Below, one piece after another: positions 11,048 through 19,298 of a stretch of 64,000 nucleotides of DNA. Within the stretch, counting starts at the first letter, position 1. Every line of letters begins with the position of its first letter. The notes below the pieces were generated by a model. That model made no database searches. It worked only from the letters and a program-made list of their open reading frames with translations, and was not told the origin of the DNA. Source of the stretch: FCB group bacterium (GTDB lineage Bacteria; Zixibacteria; MSB-5A5; GN15; JAAZOE01); NCBI GenBank assembly GCA_024231695.1, contig JAAEQF010000587.1:28744-92743 (forward strand), read 5' to 3'. The translations under genes were made by a program, and so were the position numbers.

Positions 11048-11599
11048 ATGGAGGAGGATGTGGGGAAGCTTATACAGGAGGAACTAGTGAGTCATGATAC
11101 AGATCCACTTCGAACAGAATGCGCAGTTAAATTTGCTAAATCTGATACTATTGTTGAAGGATTTACCGAAGCTATCAAAGAATTTAGGAAGTCCAGATTA
11201 GAATCAGAAAAACGTCTTACCGCCGTTGAAGCATCGACCAAATCAGCGTGGCACGAGCTTAGAAATGATGTAATCCCAGATTTAAAACAAATACCGGAAC
11301 AAGTGAGGACCGAGCTAAAACAAATCAGAAATGAGATTAGTGATGCAATGGTGCAACACAAAAACGATTGCCCTGCTTATGCCAACGCGATGGATCGTGC
11401 TCGTAGACATATCAAAACGACTCCTCCGTCAGGTTCCTTCCGAAAACCTAAATCAGATGAGAAATTTTTCACTAATACCCGTCTAAAATGGTTGGTATAT
11501 CTTGGGTTTATTTTTGGTGGAGCAATCGCAGGAGCTGGCGTGACTCTCGGCTATTGGCAGGGAGTGCCAGAACTACCCGAAGTATCAGAGAGTAAATAA
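11048..11599 (+). CDS. Hypothetical membrane-anchored phage protein
   Basis: 183 aa; C-terminal hydrophobic helix WLVYLGFIFGGAIAGAGVTLGYW. Confidence 0.6.
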   Translation: MEEDVGKLIQEELVSHDTDPLRTECAVKFAKSDTIVEGFTEAIKEFRKSRLESEKRLTAVEASTKSAWHELRNDVIPDLKQIPEQVRTELKQIRNEISDAMVQHKNDCPAYANAMDRARRHIKTTPPSGSFRKPKSDEKFFTNTRLKWLVYLGFIFGGAIAGAGVTLGYWQGVPELPEVSESK

Positions 11600-11615
11600 T
11601 ATTTTTGAAACCTGC

Positions 11616-12731
11616 TTAGCGAAAATCTACAAAAACATAATTGCCGTCGATGTGCAGTCCAATTTCCTGAAATTGAGAATCATTAGATTTAGGTGCCGAC
11701 AATGCAAATCTGATTTCTCTAACACCAGTATAATCCACGTCGAACGTGTGATCGGAGTTTATCCATTTGTCCCAATACGGATCACATCGGGGAGGTGTTC
11801 CGGAGTCGGACCAAATCTCTATTTTGCCAAATTTTCCGTCAGGCCTTATTCCGTTTAGCCTTACTTCCATCGAAAAATCGTCCAACCTACCCTTGCTGCA
11901 GAACCACGTTCCGACTGTTACATTCATATTTCCAGAATCAAGTTGTTCTTCGGTGAAGTGGTCCAACAAATTAATGTATTGTACTAGTCCGCACGCGGTT
12001 CCGTTATTCGCGAACACCGCTCTACCGTCTGGGGCGTTTGGGTTATACGCTGATACGGTGAAACAATCATCAAAGACTCCTTTTACGGTCCAGTTGTCCA
12101 TCCCTTGTTCGGCTCCGGGGTTCATGAGTAGATTCACGGGCGGCGGTATTTCCGTGTCGGTATCCGTATCGGTATCGGTATCCGTATCCGTGTCGGTATC
12201 GGTATCCGTATCAGTGTCGGTATCTGTATCTGTATCTGTATCTGTATCTGTATCTGTATCTGTATCAGTATCCGTATCGGTATCCGAGTCTGTGTCGGTA
12301 TCTGTGTCTGTATCGGTGTCGGAATCCGAATCAATATCTGTGTCAGTGTCAGTATCTGTGTCAGTATCAGTGTCAGTATCTGTGTCAGTGTCAGTATCTG
12401 TGTCAGTATCAGTATCTGTATCGGTGTCTGTGTCGACATCCGTATCCGTATCTGTATCCGTGTCGGAATCCGTGTCGGTATCAGTATCTGTATCAGTGTC
12501 CGTATCGGTGTCCGCGTCCGCATCACTATCTGAATCACTATCGCCGTCAGAGTCACCATCGGAGCCAGTGTCGACATCGATGTCGGTGTCACCTCCATTA
12601 TCAATATTGTCAGCGTCAGAATCGAATTCAATATTTTTAGGTTCTACATAAAAAGCATCATCGTAATCATGCACCGAACAACTCAACACCCAAGCGCATA
12701 TCACTAATAAAAAAACATTTTTTCGTTTCAT
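11616..12731 (-). CDS. Putative lipoprotein with (DT)n linker and C-terminal beta-sandwich/carbohydrate-binding-like domain
   Basis: GGAGG before ATG (12731, minus); signal peptide MKRKNVFLLVICAWVLSC; ~150 aa DTDTDT repeat; C-terminal 'NLLMNPGAEQGMDNWT' typical of CBM-like modules. Confidence 0.75.
   Translation of the reverse strand: MKRKNVFLLVICAWVLSCSVHDYDDAFYVEPKNIEFDSDADNIDNGGDTDIDVDTGSDGDSDGDSDSDSDADADTDTDTDTDTDTDTDSDTDTDTDTDVDTDTDTDTDTDTDTDTDTDTDTDTDTDTDTDTDIDSDSDTDTDTDTDTDSDTDTDTDTDTDTDTDTDTDTDTDTDTDTDTDTDTDTDTDTDTDTEIPPPVNLLMNPGAEQGMDNWTVKGVFDDCFTVSAYNPNAPDGRAVFANNGTACGLVQYINLLDHFTEEQLDSGNMNVTVGTWFCSKGRLDDFSMEVRLNGIRPDGKFGKIEIWSDSGTPPRCDPYWDKWINSDHTFDVDYTGVREIRFALSAPKSNDSQFQEIGLHIDGNYVFVDFR
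12140..12600 (-). repeat. Low-complexity hexanucleotide-type repeat encoding DTDTDT/DSDS
   Basis: GTATCNGTATCN runs on + strand. Confidence 0.9.
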
Positions 12732-12852
12732 GGTTCCTCCATAGCTACTATATAAAAAATAATCCATGAAGGTCAGGTGTCAAGTCATTCATCTGGAATA
12801 GATGGAAATCATATTAACTAGTAAATGCATAAACTCATGATTACCGGGCAGT

Positions 12853-12909
12853 CAATAATGACAATTATTGAACAATACATATTGACAGCAACGCCGGAAA
12901 TGCTAATAT
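12853..12909 (+). promoter_or_regulatory. Candidate promoter plus palindromic operators for the tandem-HTH gene
   Basis: CAATAAT-GACA-ATTATTG (12853-12870), CAATA-CA-TATTG (12873-12884), TTGACA 12882-12887, 16 bp, TAATAT 12904-12909. Confidence 0.55.
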
Positions 12910-12953
12910 ATTAAATAGCTTTAGGGTAAAATTCAACCTCCAAGGAGTAAAAA

Positions 12954-13502
12954 ATGTCGGCCAAAAAGATGCTGAATATTCGCACGATCAATGTCAAAAC
13001 CAATTTCGATAAAGCTCTTAAAAAACTAAATTTTTCAAAATGTTCTGTCGCTAAGCGTGCGGGGATGCCTTCCGGAAGTCTTGGCAGCGTTTTGCTTCAC
13101 AACAATCCTACAATGCGCCAGCTTTACAAAATATCATGTGGTATTGGCGTGTCTATTAGATACCTCATGGAGGGTGGTGATGTAGAGGAAGAACTGAAAA
13201 AAAATTACATTTTCGAGGCGATGTGCGAGCCGCAATTAAAAAAAGGCTGGGAACCAAAAAAACCGAATGTGTCAGCCAGAGTCCAAATGATTCTTAGAGA
13301 AAAAGGAATAAGAAAACTCGAAGCGGCACATAGGATCAACGCGCTACCGTCATGGTGGTCGCCTATCTTAAAGATGAACAATCCCACCATCCTTGTACTA
13401 GAACGGATTGCATACGCGTTAGAGGTCAAGCCTTTTGAGTTGGTGGATCCAGTGTCTCCAGTTGATTATGCTGAGATCATCATGCCCCCAATTTCATTCT
13501 AG
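12954..13502 (+). CDS. Putative transcriptional regulator with two tandem HTH (XRE-like) domains
   Basis: RBS aaggag; two similar halves: '...KRAGMPSGSLGSVLLHNNPTMRQLYKISCGIGVSIRYLMEG' and '...HRINALPSWWSPILKMNNPTILVLERIAYALEVKPFELVD'. Confidence 0.6.
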   Translation: MSAKKMLNIRTINVKTNFDKALKKLNFSKCSVAKRAGMPSGSLGSVLLHNNPTMRQLYKISCGIGVSIRYLMEGGDVEEELKKNYIFEAMCEPQLKKGWEPKKPNVSARVQMILREKGIRKLEAAHRINALPSWWSPILKMNNPTILVLERIAYALEVKPFELVDPVSPVDYAEIIMPPISF

Positions 13503-13627
13503 TAGAAAATCTTCACATAAAAAAATACAAAGAAAATAAATAAAACATCTTGCAACGATGGCGGAGTGTGCTATTATAGCAGAATAACGGCCGTCGAAAC
13601 GGTCATAAAAAAAGGGGAACGGATAAC

Positions 13628-14449
13628 GTGAATTTAAGAATATCGCCCACACAAGTGTCAATGTTTTTCGGTTGTGCAGCAGCCTATTATCAGCGCTACA
13701 TCCTGGGGCGTAAAATACCGCCTGGTATTGCTCTTGCGATGGGTACAGGGTTGGATGAGGCGGCAAATGTAAATTTTATCCAAAAGCAGGCCACTCGGAA
13801 AGACCTACCACTCGATATGTTTGAAGACGCGGCGGCAACGGCGTTTACTGAACGAGTAAGAAAAGAAGGATTATTGCTTACAAAGGAGAACGCGAGCCGG
13901 TCTGAACAGTTCATCGCAGAATCGAAGGATAAAACCGTTGAGTTGGCCCGGAAGCTTGGGGAGTCTGTTGCCCCGTTGATCCAACCGGTAGCGGTACAGA
14001 CAACGATTGAATTCATAAGAGATGCAAACCCGGAAGTTATCCACACCGGAAAAATTGATGTACTGGACGAAACACACGACGTGATTGACGTTAAGAGTTC
14101 AAAAAATCGTTGGTCTAAGGTTAAAGCGACGGCGCAAGTCCAGCCAACGTTTTATATCCCAGGCGTCAAAGAGACGTTGAACGCGAGCCCTAAACGGTTT
14201 GTTTACCATATAATCACCAAGGCAAAAAAACCGGTTCATCAAATGGTGGAAACGTTCCGTGATGAAAGCGATTTGATTGAACTCGACTATCGGATAGAAA
14301 TAATAGTAAAGATGCGCAAAGCTGGATTATTTCAACCATGTGACCCCGATCATTGGCGCTGTAGTCCAGAATGGTGCGCCTTTTATTTGGCGGGGTGCAA
14401 GTACATTTCTACACGCAAAAAAATTACCTATATCAACAGGGAGGTATGA
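13628..14449 (+). CDS. PD-(D/E)XK nuclease, RecB/Cas4-like exonuclease family
   Basis: GTG start; SPTQVSMFFGC..., 'HTGKIDVLDETHDVIDVKSSKNRWS' = GxIDxxD...DxKss motif. Confidence 0.75.
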   Translation: MNLRISPTQVSMFFGCAAAYYQRYILGRKIPPGIALAMGTGLDEAANVNFIQKQATRKDLPLDMFEDAAATAFTERVRKEGLLLTKENASRSEQFIAESKDKTVELARKLGESVAPLIQPVAVQTTIEFIRDANPEVIHTGKIDVLDETHDVIDVKSSKNRWSKVKATAQVQPTFYIPGVKETLNASPKRFVYHIITKAKKPVHQMVETFRDESDLIELDYRIEIIVKMRKAGLFQPCDPDHWRCSPEWCAFYLAGCKYISTRKKITYINREV

Positions 14450-14859
14450 CCATGAAATTGTCAGAGTTTCTTAAAATTACTAATGCGCAGGAATCATCCA
14501 TTAAAAATATTACTGCGGATGATGCTATGGCGGCGGTGAAGCAAGATGGCTACGAGATCCGGCACGTTAAGGAACAGACACCTAATATTTGTATGGCGGC
14601 GGTGAAGAAAGATAGCTACGCGCTCCAGTACGTGAAGGAGCAAACGCCCGAAATATGTATGGCGGCGGTGAAACAAAGTGGCTACGCGCTCCGGTATGTG
14701 AAGGAGCAGACGCCCGAAATATGTATGGCGTCGGTGAAGAAAGATGGCTACGCGCTCCAGTACGTGAAGGAGCAAACGCCCGAAATATGTATGGCGTCGG
14801 TGAAGAAAAATGGCTACGCGATTGAGTTTGTTGACAAGTCAATTTTTGAGCCAGAATAA
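14446..14859 (+). CDS. Short-repeat protein resembling DUF4116 repeats
   Basis: 22-aa repeats VK(Q/K)xGYALxYVKEQTPEICMA(A/S). Confidence 0.65.
   Translation: MTMKLSEFLKITNAQESSIKNITADDAMAAVKQDGYEIRHVKEQTPNICMAAVKKDSYALQYVKEQTPEICMAAVKQSGYALRYVKEQTPEICMASVKKDGYALQYVKEQTPEICMASVKKNGYAIEFVDKSIFEPE
14527..14822 (+). repeat. 66 bp tandem repeats in CDS 14446-14859
   Basis: Units begin at 14527, 14593, 14659, 14725, 14791 (last partial). Confidence 0.9.
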
Positions 14860-14895
14860 CAACAAAACGCGCATAGCGCGGGAAAGATTAATACA

Positions 14896-16029
14896 ATGGT
14901 AGACACACAAATTTATACTCCGGAATCTTTAGCAACAAATGGACATTCCGACACGGGCGAAATCATGAGCGCTCAGGGTGGAATGGACGTAGAATCTAGC
15001 CGAGCGATTGCAAGCGTTCAAGCATCGATGGTGATGGCGGCAAAGAGGCCTCGGCGGGAAATCGCTTCTTGGAAAAGAATGAAGGCTGCCTGTAGCCGTC
15101 TTCGTTTTGCAGAAAAGGCATTGTTTGCATATCGGCGTGGCGGGACGCTTGTTTCTGGTCCAACGATTCGCTTGGCAGAATCCCTTGCCTCGGCCTGGGG
15201 AAATCTCGATATGGGGTTTAAGGTTATTGAAAAGCTTGAAGGTGGTCACCTTGTCCAAGTTTTCTGCCATGATCTCGAATCGAATTTGAGGGTATCAAGA
15301 GAACTCATTATAAGCAAAAATAGATATATGGGCGGTGATCTATTGAAAGCAGAGCGGGACATCGCAGAAAATATTTCCTCGGTAGCTCAACGAAACGTAA
15401 GGAACGTCGTCCTTCAATGCTTGCCGGCGGATTTAGTAGAAGATGCGATCTCACAATGCCAAAAAACAATGGCGAAAGGAGATGGCCGGCCGTTGCAAAC
15501 ACGCATTCGTGACGCCGTTGTAAGTTTTGAGGAGATAGGCATTAGTGTTGCGATGCTGGAGGATTTTCTGGGGCACAATATGGAAGCAACTGAACCGCTT
15601 GAGATCCCCAAATTGCAGGGCGCTTATCAATCGATCACATCAGGAATGGCAAAGCGAGAAGAGCTATTCAATATTGCTGCGGATCTACCGGCGCCGGTGG
15701 AAAAAAAGAAAAAAGTTCAAACCGTAGAGCCGAGCAAAACCGAAAAAAGCACCAACGACAAAATACGAGACGCACTACAAGCAGAAAAAGAAGGGCGAAC
15801 ACCGTCCGGAAAAGATCCGTCAGCGCATGTGCCCACAACGGACGAGATTAATGAAGAAGAGTTGGTAGCAATTCAACAACGCGAGATGGAAGAATATGAA
15901 GCGGCACAATATGAGCGTGGACGGGGAAAAGAAGACAACAACGATAATGGTGAATTACCACTCGATTACACACCAAAAACGGCAAGGAAACCACGGCAAG
16001 CCAGAGGCATGAAGACAAAGGGGGTGTGA
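14896..16029 (+). CDS. Conserved phage protein, possibly recombination-associated
   Basis: 377 aa; FAYRRGGTLVSGPTIRLAESLASAWGN motif; lies between PD-(D/E)XK and SbcC-like genes. Confidence 0.55.
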   Translation: MVDTQIYTPESLATNGHSDTGEIMSAQGGMDVESSRAIASVQASMVMAAKRPRREIASWKRMKAACSRLRFAEKALFAYRRGGTLVSGPTIRLAESLASAWGNLDMGFKVIEKLEGGHLVQVFCHDLESNLRVSRELIISKNRYMGGDLLKAERDIAENISSVAQRNVRNVVLQCLPADLVEDAISQCQKTMAKGDGRPLQTRIRDAVVSFEEIGISVAMLEDFLGHNMEATEPLEIPKLQGAYQSITSGMAKREELFNIAADLPAPVEKKKKVQTVEPSKTEKSTNDKIRDALQAEKEGRTPSGKDPSAHVPTTDEINEEELVAIQQREMEEYEAAQYERGRGKEDNNDNGELPLDYTPKTARKPRQARGMKTKGV

Positions 16030-16589
16030 TGCCCAAACGTAATATTATAGATGCTCTTTCGCAATTAATTTTTTGCAAAAATACGAATCCACCACCGTCG
16101 CGTATTGATAAAGGGCTTCCTCCTTATCTGAAAGCACCACCGAGATCTACGCATAGATCCAAACAATTAAGGAGTGTGGACGAGCTAATGGAAGGCGTTG
16201 ATGGATGGAGAACAGAGTTGGTAGAGGATCGATACCAAATCCAAAAATGCATAGGCTTTTCGTCAGCAGTAGATTTGAGATTAAATAATAGTTGTTCAAA
16301 TTGTCCAAATTATGCCTTAGAAATTAAGGATGTCGCTTTAGGAATAAATTACAATCGTGGTTGTCGTTTGGTAGATTGGATGCCATTTCCAGTACGGACT
16401 TATAAAAACGTTTGTATGTTACATTCTTTGCTTCCGTTTAGGATGTCATTCGAAAATACTTATTTAGATTATTGGAATTTGGACAAAAAACAAGTTTTGG
16501 CAGTGGAAGAGGTTATTAAAATACTTTATAGCAATAAATATTTTATAGAAAAAGTGAAACAAAAAGAAGGGAACGGCAAAAATGAATAG
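16029..16589 (+). CDS. Hypothetical Cys-containing protein
   Basis: 187 aa ORF, overlaps neighbours by a few nt. Confidence 0.6.
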   Translation: MPKRNIIDALSQLIFCKNTNPPPSRIDKGLPPYLKAPPRSTHRSKQLRSVDELMEGVDGWRTELVEDRYQIQKCIGFSSAVDLRLNNSCSNCPNYALEIKDVALGINYNRGCRLVDWMPFPVRTYKNVCMLHSLLPFRMSFENTYLDYWNLDKKQVLAVEEVIKILYSNKYFIEKVKQKEGNGKNE

Positions 16590-17853
16590 TGAAAAAGCAA
16601 AATTAGTAAAATTTGAGGTCAACAATATAGCATGTATCAGATTTGCAGAAGTCGAATTCACTGAAAATGACAATCTTGTTGTGGTCGGTGGTAAAAACGG
16701 TTCAGGGAAATCATCCCTTTTACAGGCTTTAATGTTTGCCTTTGAGGGTAAAAAAGGGATGGAGAAAGACCCGCTTAGATATGGCGCAGACAAGGGATTC
16801 GTAAAAGTGACTTTAGGGGGAAACGAATTTCAGATCCGCCGTGCGATAACAGAAAAAAGCGAGACATTGACCGTTAAGGGGCCCGACGGAAAAAACATCA
16901 CATCCCCGCAAAAAGTGTTGAACGAAATTATAGGTTCAATAGGTATCGACCCAAGTATCATCTGGCAGATGAGCGGCCCCCAAATTTCACAGACGTTGCG
17001 TGATTCGATGGGGATAGATTTATCAGAATTGGATACCAAGGAAAAAAAGGCTGTCGACGCCAGAAAAATAGCGAATGCAAAGACCAAAAAAATTGCTGCT
17101 ATTGTTGAGGCTGCCGAATACCATGAGGGTGTGCCGGATGAAAAACAATCGGCGTCGGAACTTGTATCTGAGTTCAGTGATGCTGAGAAGTACAACAAAA
17201 CTATCGATAATGCTAGAAATGCATTTGATGGCGGTATCAAACGATACAATGAGATCGACGTTGAAATAAATAATTTGCAGGAACGGATAAATGCACTTTG
17301 TGCTGAGTCAGAACAACTCAAAGTGGAATCTGAAAAAGCTAATGAATTTTTAGCATCAAACGAATATGTTGATTTGGAATCTATCCGAATAAAAATGGTA
17401 AACGTCGAAGCTATCAACGAAAAAGTAGAGGCAAACAAGCGTCATTTAGAATTGACAAAAGAGCTTTCCGATTCTAAATCGAAAGCGACTGTTTTAGACA
17501 AAGAAGTAAAGGCGGTTCGACAGGATAAACTTGACTTGATCGCTTCGTCTCAATTCCCTCTAGATGGTGTTGAGTTTGACTCGGACGGCCAGTTGATACT
17601 TGACGAAAAGCCGTGGCACGCTTGGTCTGATGGGGAGCGCCTCCTTGCATCTTTTGAGATAGCGGCGGCCATGTCCCCGGGGGTTAATGCCGTAGTATTA
17701 AGGCAGGGGGCTTTATTTGACGAGGATGCAAAAAAGGTCATAGCCGATATTGCGAAAGAAAAAGGATATATCGTTCTGATGGAGGTCGTTGGTGAAAGTA
17801 ACGACGTTCAGATTATAATGGATAACGGCCAGGTGAAAGACCAAAGGGGATAA
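16582..17853 (+). CDS. SbcC/Rad50/RecF-like SMC-type ATPase
   Basis: Walker A VVGGKNGSGKSSLLQAL, coiled-coil centre, C-terminal SDGERLLASFEIAAAMSPG signature-like motif. Confidence 0.75.
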   Translation: MNSEKAKLVKFEVNNIACIRFAEVEFTENDNLVVVGGKNGSGKSSLLQALMFAFEGKKGMEKDPLRYGADKGFVKVTLGGNEFQIRRAITEKSETLTVKGPDGKNITSPQKVLNEIIGSIGIDPSIIWQMSGPQISQTLRDSMGIDLSELDTKEKKAVDARKIANAKTKKIAAIVEAAEYHEGVPDEKQSASELVSEFSDAEKYNKTIDNARNAFDGGIKRYNEIDVEINNLQERINALCAESEQLKVESEKANEFLASNEYVDLESIRIKMVNVEAINEKVEANKRHLELTKELSDSKSKATVLDKEVKAVRQDKLDLIASSQFPLDGVEFDSDGQLILDEKPWHAWSDGERLLASFEIAAAMSPGVNAVVLRQGALFDEDAKKVIADIAKEKGYIVLMEVVGESNDVQIIMDNGQVKDQRG

Positions 17854-17908
17854 CCGGTTTGACAATTTTAAATTGTTCAGTAGTACTTTAAATAGAAAGG
17901 AAAAGGCA

Positions 17909-18331
17909 ATGGTTGAAGCAGTGGAATTTGCACGTAAATACAAGGGAAAACTGACTGTCATCAAGGCAGACGGCGACAGAGTGGAATTGGTTCTAAACAA
18001 ACTCGACGAACTCCGGATCGAGCCTAACAAAAAAGGCGTCATGGAGTTTAAAAAGATGACTGCCAGATGCGCCGTTAGAAGGGGACGGAAGTTGTTAGTT
18101 GATGAGTTCAATGGAGTATCGAACAAGGTGACGCTGGAATTGGAGTTATTCGACATCGACGATGAACCTGCTGGCGTTGTCGTTGTCGACCCGGCAACCA
18201 TCGAAAGCGCTGCGTCTGGTTCCGCACTTATCGGAGAAGTGAAACAAGACATGGTTGATTGCAACCACGAAGGTCTTGTATGGGAGGAAATCACCTTCCT
18301 GCCTAAAAGTGCCAGTATGCGCAACGATTAA
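17909..18331 (+). CDS. Hypothetical phage protein
   Basis: ATG 17909 preceded by agaaaggaaaagg. Confidence 0.6.
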   Translation: MVEAVEFARKYKGKLTVIKADGDRVELVLNKLDELRIEPNKKGVMEFKKMTARCAVRRGRKLLVDEFNGVSNKVTLELELFDIDDEPAGVVVVDPATIESAASGSALIGEVKQDMVDCNHEGLVWEEITFLPKSASMRND

Positions 18332-18391
18332 ACATAATAATCCAAATACAAAACGTTAAATTATTGGTTTGGGCGAGAAAGACGTGCTATA

Positions 18392-18416
18392 AAAAGAGTA
18401 CTCTAGCTACTCTTTT
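18392..18416. other. Perfect hairpin AAAAGAGTA-CTCTAGC-TACTCTTTT
   Basis: 9 bp arms at 18392-18400 and 18408-18416. Confidence 0.6.
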
Positions 18417-18502
18417 CGTAGTGCTTAAAGTCACGATGGCAGTCGTGGCCCTTTTCGTTCAGCTTCACGCCAACTATCGATTCTTTTTCATGTACACATA
18501 AA

Positions 18503-18533
18503 AAAAGGCCGCTACTTGCAATAGCGACCTTTT
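18503..18533. terminator. Bidirectional rho-independent terminator candidate
   Basis: AAAAGGCCGCTA-cttgcaa-TAGCGACCTTTT, 11 of 12 bp paired, between convergent genes. Confidence 0.65.
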
Positions 18534-18623
18534 ACGCGTTGGCTATTCACCTTGACGACACCGTATAATCATCCTTTTTATAAATAAAGGTCGGAATGCC
18601 GTCAAGCATTCATTTTTTTATAT

Positions 18624-19001
18624 TTAGTATCCCATTTGTTTTTTCATAGATCTGCGGTGGGTCTCGTATTCTTGGTCAATTTTAGCGGACTCTTTTTCAG
18701 TTTTTAGTTTTTCTTGCCATTCCTCGGTAGATTCGATTTCCGCGATAGCGGCTTCGATTTTATCAAGGATTTCTTGTTTCATCGCCAGGCATCCAATTTT
18801 GGCGGCGAATACGGGATGGTTTAGTTTTTCGGGTTTGCCATAACCAATATGTGAGTTATCGACATATGCATCAATGTCGAAGTCACAACATTTTACTGTG
18901 ATTTGATCTCCATCTACGTTGATATTTTCTTTGGTGTTTAAAGTTAGTTTTACTTCGGCGTTTTGGTTGTTGCTAGTTTTCCATGTGATTATTTTTTTCA
19001 T
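18624..19001 (-). CDS. Hypothetical small protein
   Basis: ATG at 19001 (minus) in the same leader context (GGGGAACACAATG) as + strand genes near 50.9 kb. Confidence 0.6.
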   Translation of the reverse strand: MKKIITWKTSNNQNAEVKLTLNTKENINVDGDQITVKCCDFDIDAYVDNSHIGYGKPEKLNHPVFAAKIGCLAMKQEILDKIEAAIAEIESTEEWQEKLKTEKESAKIDQEYETHRRSMKKQMGY

Positions 19002-19082
19002 TGTGTTCCCCGTTTCGTTGTTTGTTTTGTGTGTTGCGTTGTTCATGAGTATCAACTTATAGCACATTGTGTATAGTGTCAA
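19002..19082 (-). promoter_or_regulatory. Promoter-operator-leader cassette (minus-strand copy)
   Basis: TTGACA (19082-19077), ACACAATGTGC (19072-19062), TAAGTT-like -10, leader ACTCATGAACAACGCAACACACAAAACAAACAACGAAACGGGGAACACAATG. Confidence 0.65.
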
Positions 19083-19130
19083 CCTTTTTTTGTAGTTCCT
19101 ACTTATTTTTTTGTGTTTTTTAGAAAAACC

Positions 19131-19158
19131 TTGACGGAAGTATCTGATTCGGTAATCT
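19131..19158 (+). promoter_or_regulatory. Candidate sigma70-type promoter of antirepressor leader
   Basis: TTGACG, 16 bp, TAATCT (19153-19158). Confidence 0.5.
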
Positions 19159-19164
19159 AGAACA

Positions 19165-19285
19165 GTGCAGCCCGCAAAACTGCGCAACTTTGAAATTTTA
19201 AGATCTTCCGATGAGTTACCGAGTTTTCCCTACCTTTGCGGGCTGTACGTTGAGCTCGGTGGCTCATCGGAGGATCCTATTTTTA
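19165..19285 (+). ncRNA. Structured leader / attenuator candidate upstream of antirepressor
   Basis: Interleaved pairings 19165-19178:19235-19248 (14 bp) and 19202-19223:19255-19276 (22 bp); second hairpin followed by ctaTTTTT. Confidence 0.65.
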
Positions 19286-19298
19286 AGGAGGTATTAAA

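Noticed and set aside
12140-12600. CRISPR array
   Set aside because: No unique spacers; repeat is coding microsatellite. Repeats at 14527, 21110 and 53620 were rejected likewise
12134-12631. 165 aa minus ORF rich in I/T/R/P
   Set aside because: Alternative frame of the same low-complexity repeat
11767-12651. 294 aa + strand ORF rich in SVSVSV
   Set aside because: Mirror image of the minus-strand DT repeat; the minus frame has RBS, signal peptide and folded C-terminal domain
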